This document shows, piece after piece, positions 1-8,269 of a stretch of DNA of 37,241 nucleotides. The translations under genes were made by a program, and so were the position numbers. Origin of the DNA: Coriobacteriia bacterium (GTDB lineage Bacteria > Actinomycetota > Coriobacteriia > Anaerosomatales > PALSA-660); contig JAUSAU010000070.1 in assembly GCA_030652345.1 (NCBI GenBank), positions 1 through 37,241 on the forward strand, read 5' to 3'. The stretch's first letter is position 1, and each line of letters opens with the position of its first letter. The notes below the pieces were generated by a model. That model saw only the letters and a list, made by a program, of their open reading frames with translations, made no database searches and was not told where the DNA came from.

Positions 1-240
1 GTCCTGCCGGGCGAGATCCTGGTCGCACCCTTCACCGATCCGGGCTGGACGCCGTACTTCATCCCGGCTGCCGGGATCGTCATGGACATGGGCGGCCTGC
101 TCAGCCACGGCAGCATCATCGCCCGCGAGTACGGGATCCCCGCCGTGGTCAACGTCGGCCCGGCCACGCGCATCATCACCACCGGCCAGCTGATCGAGGT
201 CGACGGCGACACGGGCCAGGTCCGCATCCTCGGCGAGTAG
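1..240 (+). CDS. PEP-utilising enzyme, C-terminal mobile domain (5' truncated)
   Basis: The window opens inside this gene in frame 1 and it ends at a TAG at 238-240, so only the last 79 residues are visible. They contain the swivelling phosphohistidine-domain signature [20 protein letters not shown], in which the His after Leu-Ser is the phosphorylated residue in PEP synthase, pyruvate phosphate dikinase and enzyme I. Directly before it lies a typical [13 protein letters not shown] segment. The family passes phosphate between PEP and a second substrate through this His. The visible part cannot separate PEP synthase from the shorter rifampicin-phosphotransferase-like or orphan PEP-utilising proteins. 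A strong hairpin terminator follows 2 bases after the stop, so this is the last gene of its transcript. Confidence 0.85.
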   Translation, partial: VLPGEILVAPFTDPGWTPYFIPAAGIVMDMGGLLSHGSIIAREYGIPAVVNVGPATRIITTGQLIEVDGDTGQVRILGE

Positions 241-242
241 CA

Positions 243-277
243 CGAAGGCCCGCCCCCTGCTCGGGAACGGGCCTTCG
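243..277. terminator. Rho-independent terminator hairpin
   Basis: A perfect 10-bp inverted repeat (243-252 CGAAGGCCCG and 268-277 CGGGCCTTCG) encloses a 15-nt loop. It lies just after the PEP-utilising enzyme and just beyond the 3' end of the tRNA-Ser on the other strand, so it can end transcription from both sides. It lacks a long U-tract, as do the other hairpins in this GC-rich window. Confidence 0.7.
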
Positions 278-288
278 GGTGTCGCGTA

Positions 289-381
289 TGGCGGAGAGTC
301 AGGGATTCGAACCCTGGATACGGTTTAAGGCCGCATACACGATTTCCAGTCGTGCTCCTTCAACCACTCGGACAACTCTCC
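289..381 (-). tRNA. tRNA-Ser(GGA)
   Basis: On the minus strand the acceptor arm GGAGAGT pairs with ACTCTCC, followed by discriminator G and an encoded CCA (289-291). The anticodon stem CACGA/TCGTG carries loop CTGGAAA, giving anticodon GGA, which reads UCC and UCU. A long variable arm and the GGTTCGAACCC T-arm are present, as expected for a class II serine tRNA. It is one of three serine tRNAs in the window. Confidence 0.95.
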
Positions 382-426
382 GTGATGCGCGGATTCACGC
401 GAGTCCGGCGCGCGGCGCAAGTCGGG

Positions 427-455
427 AGTATAGCCCGCACATGGGTATGCGGCAA
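427..455 (-). promoter_or_regulatory. Promoter of tRNA-Ser(GGA)
   Basis: The minus strand shows TTGCCG (455-450), a 17-nt spacer and TATACT (432-427), about 45 bases before the tRNA 5' end. This is a good primary-sigma match. The same -10 (TATACT) recurs before tRNA-Ser(GCT), hgcA, serS and the 8269 gene. Confidence 0.65.
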
Positions 456-462
456 TCCGGGA

Positions 463-1197
463 CTACTCGTCCGCGGCGGCCTCGTCCTCCGGGCTGAAGA
501 AGGCGCGGCTCTCCATGCACGCGGCCGGAGCTGACTCGCCGCGGAACCGGGTCGTGGCGTTGGAGAAGACACGCATGTTGCGTCGCATCTCGTCCGGATC
601 GGCGCCCCAGTTGCGCGCCCTGGCCGCGGCCTGAACGCCGACGGTCTCGCTGGCCGCGTAGCTGTCCATGTTCGCGCCCATGAAGACGAACGCCCATCCG
701 GCCTGTTCGCGCTCGCGGATCATGTCGAAGACCCGGCGGCGGTCGTACTCGCGGCTCGCGTTCTCCTCACCGTCGGTGATGATGGCGAAGAGCACCCGGT
801 CCGGGCGGACCACGGTCGTGCCGAGCAGGCGCTCGATCCGGTTGATGGTCGCACCGACGGCGTCATACAGAGCCGTGCCGCCGTCGGGACGGTAGGTGCC
901 GTGGTCGAGGTCGTTGAGCTCCCGCAGCGGGATGGCGCTGCACACCTCGTGCACCTGGGTGTCGAACAGGGTGAGCGAGACGAGCGCGTCCTGGCCGGCG
1001 CGCAGCTGGTCGCCCTTGAACTCGTTGAACCCCGATATCGTCGCTTCGCACACGATATCCATGGACCCGGACTTATCGAGCACGATCGCGATGAGGGTGC
1101 CCTGCCCCTTCGGCCTCCGCGAACCACCGCGCGACCCGGGCGCACGCCGCCCCTTGCCGGCGCCGTTCCGATCCTGTGGCTTCCTCTGTTCGGTCAT
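463..1197 (-). CDS. von Willebrand factor type A domain protein
   Basis: This 244-residue protein has no signal peptide or membrane segment, so it is probably cytoplasmic. A basic tail of about 30 residues precedes a vWA domain with an intact metal-ion-dependent adhesion site: DKSGS at 41-45, the Thr of GGTALYD at 108, and ITDGEE at about 140-145. vWA domains bind a divalent metal and mediate protein-protein contacts, often alongside MoxR-type ATPases, but no such partner is next to it here. The ATG has a good upstream GGGAGG. The gene is divergent from the XRE regulator at 1368, and both probably use the 1198-1367 control region. TTGACA read on the minus strand (1327-1322) with CACACT 18 bases on could be its promoter. 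Its partner and process are unknown. Confidence 0.8.
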   Translation of the reverse strand: MTEQRKPQDRNGAGKGRRAPGSRGGSRRPKGQGTLIAIVLDKSGSMDIVCEATISGFNEFKGDQLRAGQDALVSLTLFDTQVHEVCSAIPLRELNDLDHGTYRPDGGTALYDAVGATINRIERLLGTTVVRPDRVLFAIITDGEENASREYDRRRVFDMIREREQAGWAFVFMGANMDSYAASETVGVQAAARARNWGADPDEMRRNMRVFSNATTRFRGESAPAACMESRAFFSPEDEAAADE

Positions 1198-1310
1198 CTC
1201 CGAACGCCTCCCTCACTTCAGTGGCGCGCCTGGCGTGGCGCGGCTTCTCGTCTGTTCTCTGAGTGCGGCCGCCGGGCCCCTTCTCGTCCGCATTCGCAGT
1301 GTGCCGATGT

Positions 1311-1361
1311 TTGACACGCGTTGTCAAGACGTTTGCTGTCAAGACTTCGACATGCAATACT
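1311..1361 (+). promoter_or_regulatory. Promoter with inverted and direct repeats upstream of the XRE gene
   Basis: TTGACA (1311-1316), CGCGT and TGTCAA (1322-1327) form a perfect 6-bp inverted repeat. TGTCAAGAC occurs twice, at 1322-1330 and 1337-1345, 15 bases apart. A promoter TTGCTG (1333-1338), 17-nt spacer, AATACT (1356-1361) overlaps the second copy. The -10 ends 6 bases before the ATG at 1368, so the transcript is probably leaderless. The repeats look like an operator, perhaps for the XRE protein itself. Confidence 0.5.
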
Positions 1362-1367
1362 GTAGCC

Positions 1368-1988
1368 ATGAGCTCTGACACCGGACTTGGCGACCTTCTT
1401 CGACGCCTGCGCATCGAGCGCGGCGAGCCTCTGCGCGTCGTGGCCGCAGCGGCCGGCATGGACTCCACGCTGCTCTCACGCATCGAACGCGACGAGCGCC
1501 TTCCGACCAGCCCCCAACTGCTCGCCCTGGCCGCCCACTTCGGCGTGCCGTCCGAGGACCTGGAGACGCTGGCGAACGCGTCGCGGATGCTGCGTCGCCA
1601 CGTCAGCGCCGACGCGGTGATCCGCGCCGCCGAGGTGATCGAGGCGCGCAACGTCCCGCGCGAGCAGTGGACGCTGAACCGGCGCGACACGCACGACGAT
1701 GAGGACTCGTGGAGCGCGCCGCCCTCACGCAGCCGCTCGGCCGGCGGTCCCCTCTCGGCGGCCATGAGCTTCTCGATGGACGCTCCGGCTCCGGCTCCGG
1801 CGGCGTCGGGCCGCTCCGGGCGCCCGCGCGACGCGCGTTCCGAGCGCCTCGCCGACATCGAGGCCGCAGCGGCCGACGGCGGCCGCGCGATCGAGACGGT
1901 GCAGGCCGCGACACGGGACGCCGATTCGGTGATCGCCCTGCGCTCCCTCGAACTCCTCAGGCAACTGCGCGGCAGCATCGAGGGCTGA
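1368..1988 (+). CDS. XRE-family helix-turn-helix regulator
   Basis: This 206-residue protein has an N-terminal Cro/C1-type helix-turn-helix at residues 6-65, with the recognition-helix pattern AAGMDSTLLSRIERDERLPT. A long Pro/Ala/Ser-rich, low-complexity middle follows, then a C-terminal helix (about 150-206) that could dimerise. I chose the ATG at 1368 over an upstream in-frame start at 1263 because HTH similarity begins at once and the -10 box lies 6 bases before it. There is no ribosome-binding site, which fits a leaderless mRNA. It is probably a DNA-binding repressor of itself and perhaps of the divergent vWA gene, given the repeats between them. Its inducer is unknown. Confidence 0.8.
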   Translation: MSSDTGLGDLLRRLRIERGEPLRVVAAAAGMDSTLLSRIERDERLPTSPQLLALAAHFGVPSEDLETLANASRMLRRHVSADAVIRAAEVIEARNVPREQWTLNRRDTHDDEDSWSAPPSRSRSAGGPLSAAMSFSMDAPAPAPAASGRSGRPRDARSERLADIEAAAADGGRAIETVQAATRDADSVIALRSLELLRQLRGSIEG

Positions 1989-2056
1989 TCGGGGTCCGGA
2001 GACGACGAAGCCGGCACCACGGGCGCCGGCCGACAGCAACTCGACGGGACTCCCGC

Positions 2057-2287
2057 CTACGCCAGCTCGCGCACCCGCTGTGCCGCCGCACTCGCCAGGT
2101 CGTTGCCCACCACGAGGCGCAGCTGATCACACAGGTTGTCCGCGATGCGATCGAGGTCGCCCCGCGTGATGGTGTCGGGGTCCTTGCCGATGCGGCGCGA
2201 CTCCAGGTCGACCGAGACCGACGCCAGCACGGTCCCCACGACCGGGCGCAGCGTCTCCTCGATGCGTTCGGCGAGCACGTTAGGCAT
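2057..2287 (-). CDS. Small hypothetical protein, coupled to upstream membrane protein
   Basis: This 76-residue acidic, helical protein begins MPNVLAERIEETL, has no Cys and no membrane segment, and I do not recognise its family. An in-frame ATG at 2299 is possible, but the ATG at 2287 has GGAG six bases upstream. Either start lies inside the last codons of the preceding gene, so translation is probably coupled. The pattern of amphipathic helices (LRPVVGTVLASVSVDLE, IADNLCDQLRLVVGNDL) suggests a small helical bundle. Its partner is probably the membrane protein encoded just upstream. Confidence 0.6.
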   Translation of the reverse strand: MPNVLAERIEETLRPVVGTVLASVSVDLESRRIGKDPDTITRGDLDRIADNLCDQLRLVVGNDLASAAAQRVRELA

Positions 2288-2735
2288 CGCCGTCTCCATC
2301 CGGGGACTTCCGGGCGCGCGCGCCCTCGCCGGTCACGGCTGTCATGAAGCGGCTCAGGGCCGCGTGGACGCGCCAGAAGTAGACGCAGAGCAGGACGAGG
2401 CCGACGAAGATCAGGAAGCTCGCGCCGATCGACGCCTGCGACGCCGAGAGCGGATCGGTGAGGAACATCCCGATCCATGACGCGAGTACGGAGGCGGCGA
2501 GACACAGGCACGCCGCCACGACGTAGGTGATGTTGTCCGCGAGCACGGAGCCGCGGGAAACCCCGCGGAGGCGGAGCGACAGCACCATGAGTGCGACCGC
2601 CGCGACAAGGGTCAGCGCGCTCGCAGTCAGCGCGATCCAGTCCGACGACGTCGCCGGGAAGCCCTCGGTCGCCGAGGCGATCGAGGGAATCATCGCGGTC
2701 GCGGTGGCGAACACGGCGATCCTTGACTTGTTCAT
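2280..2735 (-). CDS. Small membrane protein of unknown function
   Basis: This 151-residue protein begins with a signal-peptide-like or first membrane segment (about residues 5-22). Two or three more hydrophobic segments follow at about 33-55, 66-88 and 97-118, and the C-terminal tail is charged (GARARKSPDGDGDA). An upstream GGGGAG supports the ATG. It overlaps the 76-residue ORF downstream, forming a two-gene unit. A -10-like TAGAAT (2791-2786) and a CRP/FNR-like palindrome (2821-2836) lie upstream, suggesting control by a CRP/FNR-family activator or repressor. I cannot assign a function. Confidence 0.65.
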   Translation of the reverse strand: MNKSRIAVFATATAMIPSIASATEGFPATSSDWIALTASALTLVAAVALMVLSLRLRGVSRGSVLADNITYVVAACLCLAASVLASWIGMFLTDPLSASQASIGASFLIFVGLVLLCVYFWRVHAALSRFMTAVTGEGARARKSPDGDGDA

Positions 2736-2820
2736 GGCGTCCGCTCCCCGTTCACGTGCACGCGGGACGATCTCCCTGCCAGATGATTCTAAGCGTATCG
2801 AGCGTTGCCGGTGCGTACAT

Positions 2821-2836
2821 CGTGACAGATGTCACC
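2821..2836 (-). promoter_or_regulatory. CRP/FNR-like palindrome
   Basis: CGTGACAGATGTCACC contains GTGA, six bases, TCAC. This is the core half-site arrangement of CRP/FNR-family operators, here with 6-bp arms GTGACA/TGTCAC. It lies roughly 50 bases before the start inferred from the minus-strand -10 TAGAAT (2791-2786), which would serve the gene starting at 2735. Spacing to the start site is estimated only. Confidence 0.45.
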
Positions 2837-2899
2837 CCGCGTCACATGGACTGATGGGCGGTCACCGCCGTCGGAACGGCCGTGCATCCCCGAAGCGCG

Positions 2900-3382
2900 T
2901 CAGCCCTCGAGCGGCTCCGGCTCGCGGCCCTTGTCTCTCAGTCGTCCGAAGAACTCCTTCAGCAGGGCCGACGACTCGTCGGCCAAGACCCCGGCGGTCA
3001 CCTCGTACCGATGGTTGAGCCGCTCGTCGGACGCTATGTCGTAGAGGGTACCCACAGCCCCCGCCTTCGGGTCGGTCGCACCATAGACGCAGCGGTCGAC
3101 CCGGGCCGAGTGCAGCGCGCCGGCGCACATGGGGCAGGGCTCGAGCGTGACGTAGACGGTACAGCCGGAGAGTCGCCAGCGGCCCAGGATGCGCGACGCC
3201 TCGCGGACCGCTATGAGCTCGGCGTGCGCTGTCGGGTCGTGGTCGATCTCGCGGCGGTTGTACCCACGGGACACGACCTCGCCGTCGAGGACGACGACGG
3301 CGCCGATCGGCACCTCACCGAGGGCGGCGGCGATGCGCGCTTCGTCGAGTGCCTGTGCCATGAAGACCGCGTCGTCGTGCAT
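2900..3382 (-). CDS. tadA: tRNA-specific adenosine-34 deaminase TadA
   Basis: This 160-residue protein matches the family length and converts A34 of tRNA-Arg(ACG) to inosine so that CGU, CGC and CGA can be read. The zinc-dependent cytidine/deoxycytidylate deaminase motifs are intact: HAE at 53-55 (zinc ligand and proton-shuttling Glu) and PCPMC at 82-86 (two Cys zinc ligands), followed by AGAL. The sequence also carries the typical VPIGAVVV near the N terminus and the late KAGAVGTLYDI. Its substrate tRNA-Arg(ACG) is encoded in this same window at 15201-15276. It stands alone, convergent to nothing, and reads away from the tRNA-Ser at 3489. Confidence 0.93.
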   Translation of the reverse strand: MHDDAVFMAQALDEARIAAALGEVPIGAVVVLDGEVVSRGYNRREIDHDPTAHAELIAVREASRILGRWRLSGCTVYVTLEPCPMCAGALHSARVDRCVYGATDPKAGAVGTLYDIASDERLNHRYEVTAGVLADESSALLKEFFGRLRDKGREPEPLEG

Positions 3383-3488
3383 GTTGGCGCTCCGATCCGG
3401 TGGAGGCGCCGCCCGCAGAGGCGGCCGCGGACTCGAGTCTAGCGCACCGTGCGCATGCTAGACTTCCGCCCAGCGCTCGCGCTCTCGC

Positions 3489-3576
3489 GGAGGGGTGGCA
3501 GAGTGGTTGAATGCGGCGGTCTTGAAAACCGCTGGCCCGCAAGGGCTCGTGGGTTCGAATCCCACCCCCTCCGCCA
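3489..3576 (+). tRNA. tRNA-Ser(TGA)
   Basis: Acceptor arm GGAGGGG (3489-3495) pairs with CCCCTCC (3566-3572), then comes G and an encoded CCA (3574-3576). Anticodon loop CTTGAAA gives TGA. A long variable arm is present. An extended -10-like TGCTAGACT ends at 3464, 24 bases before the 5' end; the -35 is poor. Confidence 0.95.
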
Positions 3577-3615
3577 TGCGTGAAGCCGGAACGGCCCTAC
3601 GAGTCAGAGGGACCC

Positions 3616-5418
3616 GTGGCCAAGAAACGGAAGGTCAAGACCGGCCGGGACTCGGCCGCGCGCACGCCCGGAGCGGGGACGGGGACCGTCGAGACCGCGG
3701 CCGGCGTCCTCGCGATCCTCGTGTCGCTCGCGGCCGTCGGTGTGACGGTATGGCGCGCCTTCTACGGGGCGGACTTCATCGACGAGTCGTTCTACGCGGT
3801 GGTGTCGTACCGCTTCGCGATGGGCGCTCGGCCCTTCATCGACCAGACCGACCCACACCAGCTCGCCTCCCTGCTGATGGCGCCGTTCGTGAAGCTCCAC
3901 CTGCTCGCCTTCGGCGACACGACCGGCATCCTGCTGTCCTTGCGGATGGCATGGCTCGCGATGAACGCGGGCGCGTCGGCCCTGTGGTTCGTCCTGCTGT
4001 CCCGCACGATACCGCGGCGCCTCGCGCTGCTCGCCTCGGCGACGACGTTCTCGTTCATCCCCTACATGATCCCGGCGCCGAGCTTCAACACACTGCCCGT
4101 GCTGTTCGGGTCGGCGGCACTGGCGCTGGTCGGCCTGGGCCTCGGAGCCGAGCCGCCCGCGCGCAGGTGGCTGTTCGTCGGCTCCGGAGCGTTGTTCGGC
4201 CTCGCGGCGTTCACCTACCCGACCATCGCGATCGCAGCGGTCCTCGCCCTCGCCGGTGTGGCGTGGCTGACGCGCTCCTGGAAGGAGCCCGCTCTCGTGG
4301 CGGCGGGAGGCTTCGGGGTCGCCTCCGTCGGCGCGCTGGCGCTCATGCCGTTCGTCTCGGGTGTCCCGCAGGTGCTCGCGCTCTCCAACGCACTCGCCCC
4401 CGTGTACGGCTGGGGCGGGGCGGGCGCCTCGAGCGGGAAGGCGTGGTACCTGATCGGCAACGCCGGCACCCTTGCCACCATGCACTACAGCCTCTACGTA
4501 GCCGCAGCGGTCGGGATCGCCACGATGGTCTTCCGCAAGGTGCCGTGGTGGTTGCTCGTGACCCTCGCGGTCAGTCTCCCGCTCGCGCAGCCGCCGATCA
4601 TCGAGGCGCTGGACGTCCGCACGCTCCTCGTGGCGACGTCGGTGCTCATGGCGGCCTTCCTGTCGATCTTCCCGACCCGTGAACCGCTGTCCACCCTGGA
4701 CACGAACGACCGGTTCCTGCGTTTCGCCTGCGTCTACGCGCTCGTGTCGGGCGCGGTGTTCGCGTTCACGAGCAGCCAGGGTGACGTCTTCCTCGGCCTC
4801 GGCGCCGTCAGTGCCATGCCGGCCGTGCTGTCACTGCTGTACACGGCCCTGGCGAACGGCCTCGCAACCGCGCCGAAGCCGACTCTTGCGCCGCTCGCCA
4901 CGATCGCGGCGGCCGCGGTCCTGACGCTCACGATGGCGTCCTACAACGCGACCGGGACCTATCGCGACCTCCCTCCCGCCTACCTGACCACGCGCGTGAA
5001 GACGGGGCCGCATGCGGGACTCATCACGACCTCGGGCAACGCCGCGGCGACCGAGAGCCTGTGGGCGACGATGCGCACGGCGAGCGGGCCTCAGGACCGC
5101 GTGCTCAGCTATCAGGGCTTCCCCGCCGGCTACCTGTACACATCCGCGACGCCCTCGCTGCCGTTCCTGTGGCAGCAGCCGTACGACGCGATGGGAGCCC
5201 CGTCGGTCGTCACCGACGACCTCAGGCTGCTCGCCGACCCCGCGCACCGGCCCACGGTGATCATCCGCAACCTCGGACTGCCCGGCGAGATGGTGTTCGT
5301 GACACAGAACCCGTCGAGGTACGACCCGAAAGCCGACCGTGTCGAGGCGTTCGTGCAGGAGAACTACCGCGTGAGCGCGCGCGGCCCGCTCTGGGAAGTA
5401 CTCGTCCCGAAGAAGTAG
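3616..5418 (+). CDS. GT-C type membrane glycosyltransferase-like protein
   Basis: This polytopic membrane protein of about 600 residues has roughly ten or more hydrophobic segments and ends in a soluble, extracytoplasmic-looking domain of about 130 residues. Just after the first membrane helix is DESFYAVVSYRFAMGARPFI (Asp56-Glu57), which resembles the first-loop acidic motif of GT-C enzymes such as PMT/ArnT-type (GT39/GT83) lipid-linked sugar transferases. I infer it moves a sugar from a polyprenyl carrier to an envelope acceptor; donor and acceptor are unknown. I start it at GTG 3616, which has AGAGGGA before it. An in-frame GTG at 3580 would lie only 4 bases after the tRNA-Ser CCA with no ribosome site. 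The nearby tRNA promoter may also transcribe it. Confidence 0.7.
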   Translation: MAKKRKVKTGRDSAARTPGAGTGTVETAAGVLAILVSLAAVGVTVWRAFYGADFIDESFYAVVSYRFAMGARPFIDQTDPHQLASLLMAPFVKLHLLAFGDTTGILLSLRMAWLAMNAGASALWFVLLSRTIPRRLALLASATTFSFIPYMIPAPSFNTLPVLFGSAALALVGLGLGAEPPARRWLFVGSGALFGLAAFTYPTIAIAAVLALAGVAWLTRSWKEPALVAAGGFGVASVGALALMPFVSGVPQVLALSNALAPVYGWGGAGASSGKAWYLIGNAGTLATMHYSLYVAAAVGIATMVFRKVPWWLLVTLAVSLPLAQPPIIEALDVRTLLVATSVLMAAFLSIFPTREPLSTLDTNDRFLRFACVYALVSGAVFAFTSSQGDVFLGLGAVSAMPAVLSLLYTALANGLATAPKPTLAPLATIAAAAVLTLTMASYNATGTYRDLPPAYLTTRVKTGPHAGLITTSGNAAATESLWATMRTASGPQDRVLSYQGFPAGYLYTSATPSLPFLWQQPYDAMGAPSVVTDDLRLLADPAHRPTVIIRNLGLPGEMVFVTQNPSRYDPKADRVEAFVQENYRVSARGPLWEVLVPKK

Positions 5419-5449
5419 GCGCACCGGCGCTCGATCGGTGGAGACACAC

Positions 5450-5483
5450 GGAAGGCCCGCCTCGGGTATGAGGCGGGCCTTCC
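5450..5483. terminator. Bidirectional terminator hairpin
   Basis: A 13-bp perfect inverted repeat (5450-5462 and 5471-5483) with an 8-nt loop, flanked by partly pairing CACAC/GTGTG, lies between the convergent genes ending at 5418 (+) and 5507 (-). It probably serves both. Confidence 0.8.
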
Positions 5484-5506
5484 TGTGTGCGCTCAGAGCG
5501 CCGGTG

Positions 5507-8269
5507 TCACCGGACCCTGATGGTGCGGTACGAGGACAGCGTCGCCAGATGCCAGAAGTCAGCCGGCGCGTACGCGTAGAAGCGGTACGTGCCGCGCGGG
5601 AGCTTCACGCTCGCGCGATAGCGGCTGCCGGATCCGTAGTTGTACGCATGGCCCTGGAAGCCCTTGTAGTAGGACCAACGATGCGTCCGGGTGTTGTACT
5701 TGTAGACCTTGACCACAGCGACGTGCGCGTTCACCGAGTGCTTGGACCCGAGCGAACCGTACGCCGTGAAGTAGCGGTATCCGCGCGGGGTGCCCGAGGC
5801 CAGCGGTGCACCGAGCGAGACCTTGAGCTTCTCAGCGACGACCTCGAAGGACGAGAACGAGTCGGTCTGCACCTGGATGGTGTGGTCCCGCGTGTTCCAG
5901 GCCGTGGGTACCAGCGTCTCGGTCCTGAGGGGCGGCCGATAATGCAGCACGCGGATCGAGCCGACCTCGCCATCGGGGATCGCGGGGTCGTAGGGCAACG
6001 TGAGCGTCCACGTTCCCGCGGCGCCATCGCCACTCAGCGACACGCCGTAGACGTCGCCCGGGCGTAGAGCGAGCAGGATGGGAGATGGCGTCCCGGTCGC
6101 AGGCAGCGCGCCTGCCGTGAGCAGTTGGTCCGGTCCGGCGAGGACGCCGGCGAACGTGCCCGAGAAGTAGGAGAAGTCCGCCGTAGCGGGCGCTGGCACG
6201 AGCACGGTGGTGTGCTTCGTCTCTCCGGCTGCAAGGTCGAAGCTCCACGATCCTGCGCCGCGACCGAAGAAGTCAGCGTAGTCGAGGCGGTAGGTGCCGG
6301 TCGGCATCACCTTCCAGCCCTTCGCGAACGTGCCGCCCGTCGTGTAGCCGGAGTCGATCTCAATCCAGTGACCATCCACGTTGTACATGACGTCGCACCA
6401 CACGGCGCCCGTCGGATACTCGGGACCGCGCGCGCTCAGGGTGACGTAGCCACCCGGCGTGATCGTCTCGTCGATGCCTGTGCGCGCGAAGCCGAGCGGC
6501 GAGACGCTCACCGGTGTGTGCTCGACCGCAGCGCCGGTGACCGGCGTGACGGACTCCACGAGGGAGTCGACGACAGGCTTGCCCTTGTACACGCGGCGGT
6601 AGTAGCCGTCGTACTCCTCCGGCAAGGGCTCGCCGGGCGCGTAGTACATCGAGTAGGTCACCTTGTAGTCGACGTCCGCCGGCAGGCCCTTGATCGTGTA
6701 GTTGCCGGACGAATCGGTCTCGGTGTACCAGTTGTCCGCGGCGCTGTAGGCCGGGCCGTAGGCGGTCACCATCTTGCGCAGGGCCGTCACGTGAACGCCG
6801 GGCACGACCGCACCGACCTCGTCGCGAACCGTGCCGGAGATGGAGCCGCCCTTCACGAGGGTGGGCGTGTAGGTCTGGCTGACGGGGCTGGTGATGTCGC
6901 GCACCACACCGATGTGTGCGGGCGTCTCCGGCTGGGTCGCCTGCTCCACGAAGGACAGGCGCACCTTGTTGCCCGGGAAGCCGGTGTTCTTCGGCAGTCG
7001 GATGAAGTACTGTCCGCCGCCGGGACCCGAGCCGAGCGAGGGTACCCGTCGGAACGCGGAATTCCACACACTGGTCGGATCGATGAGTTCGGCAGTCACC
7101 CAGCACTCGACGTTCTGCGACGCGTTGACCGAGTCGCGGAGCAGGCCCCAGACGCCGTAGCTGGTACTCGTCGGCACCATCTCGAAACTGCGCCAGTCGT
7201 ACGAGGCGCCGCTGACGAACGTGATGGGACCCGCGGTCTGGTCCTCGTAGACGGGGATGAGGGGATCGGACAGGTTCGCATCCGCTGCCAACACGTTGAA
7301 GGTGCCGGGAGGCATGTACGCGCGCAGCCAGCCGTCATCGCCCGTGATCAGGTAGTAGACGTTCCCGGTACCGCCGACCTCGGTGAGCGTTATCCCGATA
7401 TTGGGCAGCATGAAGGCGTTCGAGTGGGTCGTCTCGTTCGAGAACCAGACCAGTTGCTGACCCGTCACGAACGGGACGGTGCCGATGTTCTGGTTCCCGC
7501 CCTCTGCGAGCGTCAGGGTAATCGGACTCGACTTTGTCACGTTCTGCCCGTCGGGCGAGTTGGCCGGGACTGCCGGACTCGGCACGCTCGCGCCCGAACC
7601 GGTCAGCTCCACGGTCCAGTCACCCGGCTGCGCGTCGTCGAACCGGAAGTCGCCGGTGCTGTTCGTCGTCGCCCACTGTGTGTACTCATAGGTGCCGTCG
7701 ATGATCTTGGCCGTGACCGCACTTCCCGACACACCCGTGGCGCCGTTCATCGCGCGCCCGAAGACGTGACCGTTGCTGCGCAGCGTGATCGTTCCGGCGT
7801 CGGTCGTGGTCCCGCCCTCGAGATAGGTCCGTGTATCGGGCAGGACGCCGTTATCCGGATGCCATGGCCACGCTTCCGAGAAGGCCGCGAGCGCCTTGCC
7901 GCTGTCGCGGTCGTTCACCCGGAGCTGGTACGTGCCCTGGATGATGTCCGGGATGACGAACTCGCCCGACGCATTGGTCGTGGCGGTCTGCGAGAAGTAC
8001 GTCATCGCCGTGCTCGACGTGTCGCCGTGTATGGAGACCAGCGCGCCGGCGATCGGATTGCTCGATCCGTCGACGACCGTCCCCGTGACCGTTGCCGGCA
8101 GCGACGCCGTCCCGAGCGTCAGCCACGGCGGAAGGAACGGCGGCTTGACGATGATGGGCGGCGGGGTGGCGGCCGCGATGGTCACGGACCCCATCACCGC
8201 CATCGCGGCGACGATCACGCAGAGCGCCGCGAGCACGAACCTGCCCTTTCGCACGTGAACGCGATCCAC
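5507..8269 (-). CDS. Secreted multi-domain repeat protein (carboxypeptidase-regulatory-like folds)
   Basis: This 920-residue protein has a signal peptide (about 1-34, ending AAATP) and several Ig-like beta-sandwich repeats of the carboxypeptidase regulatory/CnaB type: VTGTVVDGSSNPIAGALVSI at about 60, GHVFGRAMNG at about 170, and GSISGTVRDEVGAVVPGVHV at about 475. It has no LPXTG motif and no C-terminal membrane segment. The last 100 residues form a beta-rich module that recurs at the C terminus of the protein at 13591-14931; both end in Val-Arg-stop. It starts at GTG 8269 with AAGGAGG nine bases upstream. It is probably an exposed adhesin or surface-layer component. The leader of about 210 nt suggests post-transcriptional control. 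Confidence 0.75.
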   Translation of the reverse strand: MDRVHVRKGRFVLAALCVIVAAMAVMGSVTIAAATPPPIIVKPPFLPPWLTLGTASLPATVTGTVVDGSSNPIAGALVSIHGDTSSTAMTYFSQTATTNASGEFVIPDIIQGTYQLRVNDRDSGKALAAFSEAWPWHPDNGVLPDTRTYLEGGTTTDAGTITLRSNGHVFGRAMNGATGVSGSAVTAKIIDGTYEYTQWATTNSTGDFRFDDAQPGDWTVELTGSGASVPSPAVPANSPDGQNVTKSSPITLTLAEGGNQNIGTVPFVTGQQLVWFSNETTHSNAFMLPNIGITLTEVGGTGNVYYLITGDDGWLRAYMPPGTFNVLAADANLSDPLIPVYEDQTAGPITFVSGASYDWRSFEMVPTSTSYGVWGLLRDSVNASQNVECWVTAELIDPTSVWNSAFRRVPSLGSGPGGGQYFIRLPKNTGFPGNKVRLSFVEQATQPETPAHIGVVRDITSPVSQTYTPTLVKGGSISGTVRDEVGAVVPGVHVTALRKMVTAYGPAYSAADNWYTETDSSGNYTIKGLPADVDYKVTYSMYYAPGEPLPEEYDGYYRRVYKGKPVVDSLVESVTPVTGAAVEHTPVSVSPLGFARTGIDETITPGGYVTLSARGPEYPTGAVWCDVMYNVDGHWIEIDSGYTTGGTFAKGWKVMPTGTYRLDYADFFGRGAGSWSFDLAAGETKHTTVLVPAPATADFSYFSGTFAGVLAGPDQLLTAGALPATGTPSPILLALRPGDVYGVSLSGDGAAGTWTLTLPYDPAIPDGEVGSIRVLHYRPPLRTETLVPTAWNTRDHTIQVQTDSFSSFEVVAEKLKVSLGAPLASGTPRGYRYFTAYGSLGSKHSVNAHVAVVKVYKYNTRTHRWSYYKGFQGHAYNYGSGSRYRASVKLPRGTYRFYAYAPADFWHLATLSSYRTIRVR

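Noticed and set aside
3616..3642. KKRKVK at the start of the membrane protein resembling a nuclear localisation signal
   Set aside because: It is an ordinary basic N terminus before a membrane helix (positive-inside). There is no eukaryotic context.
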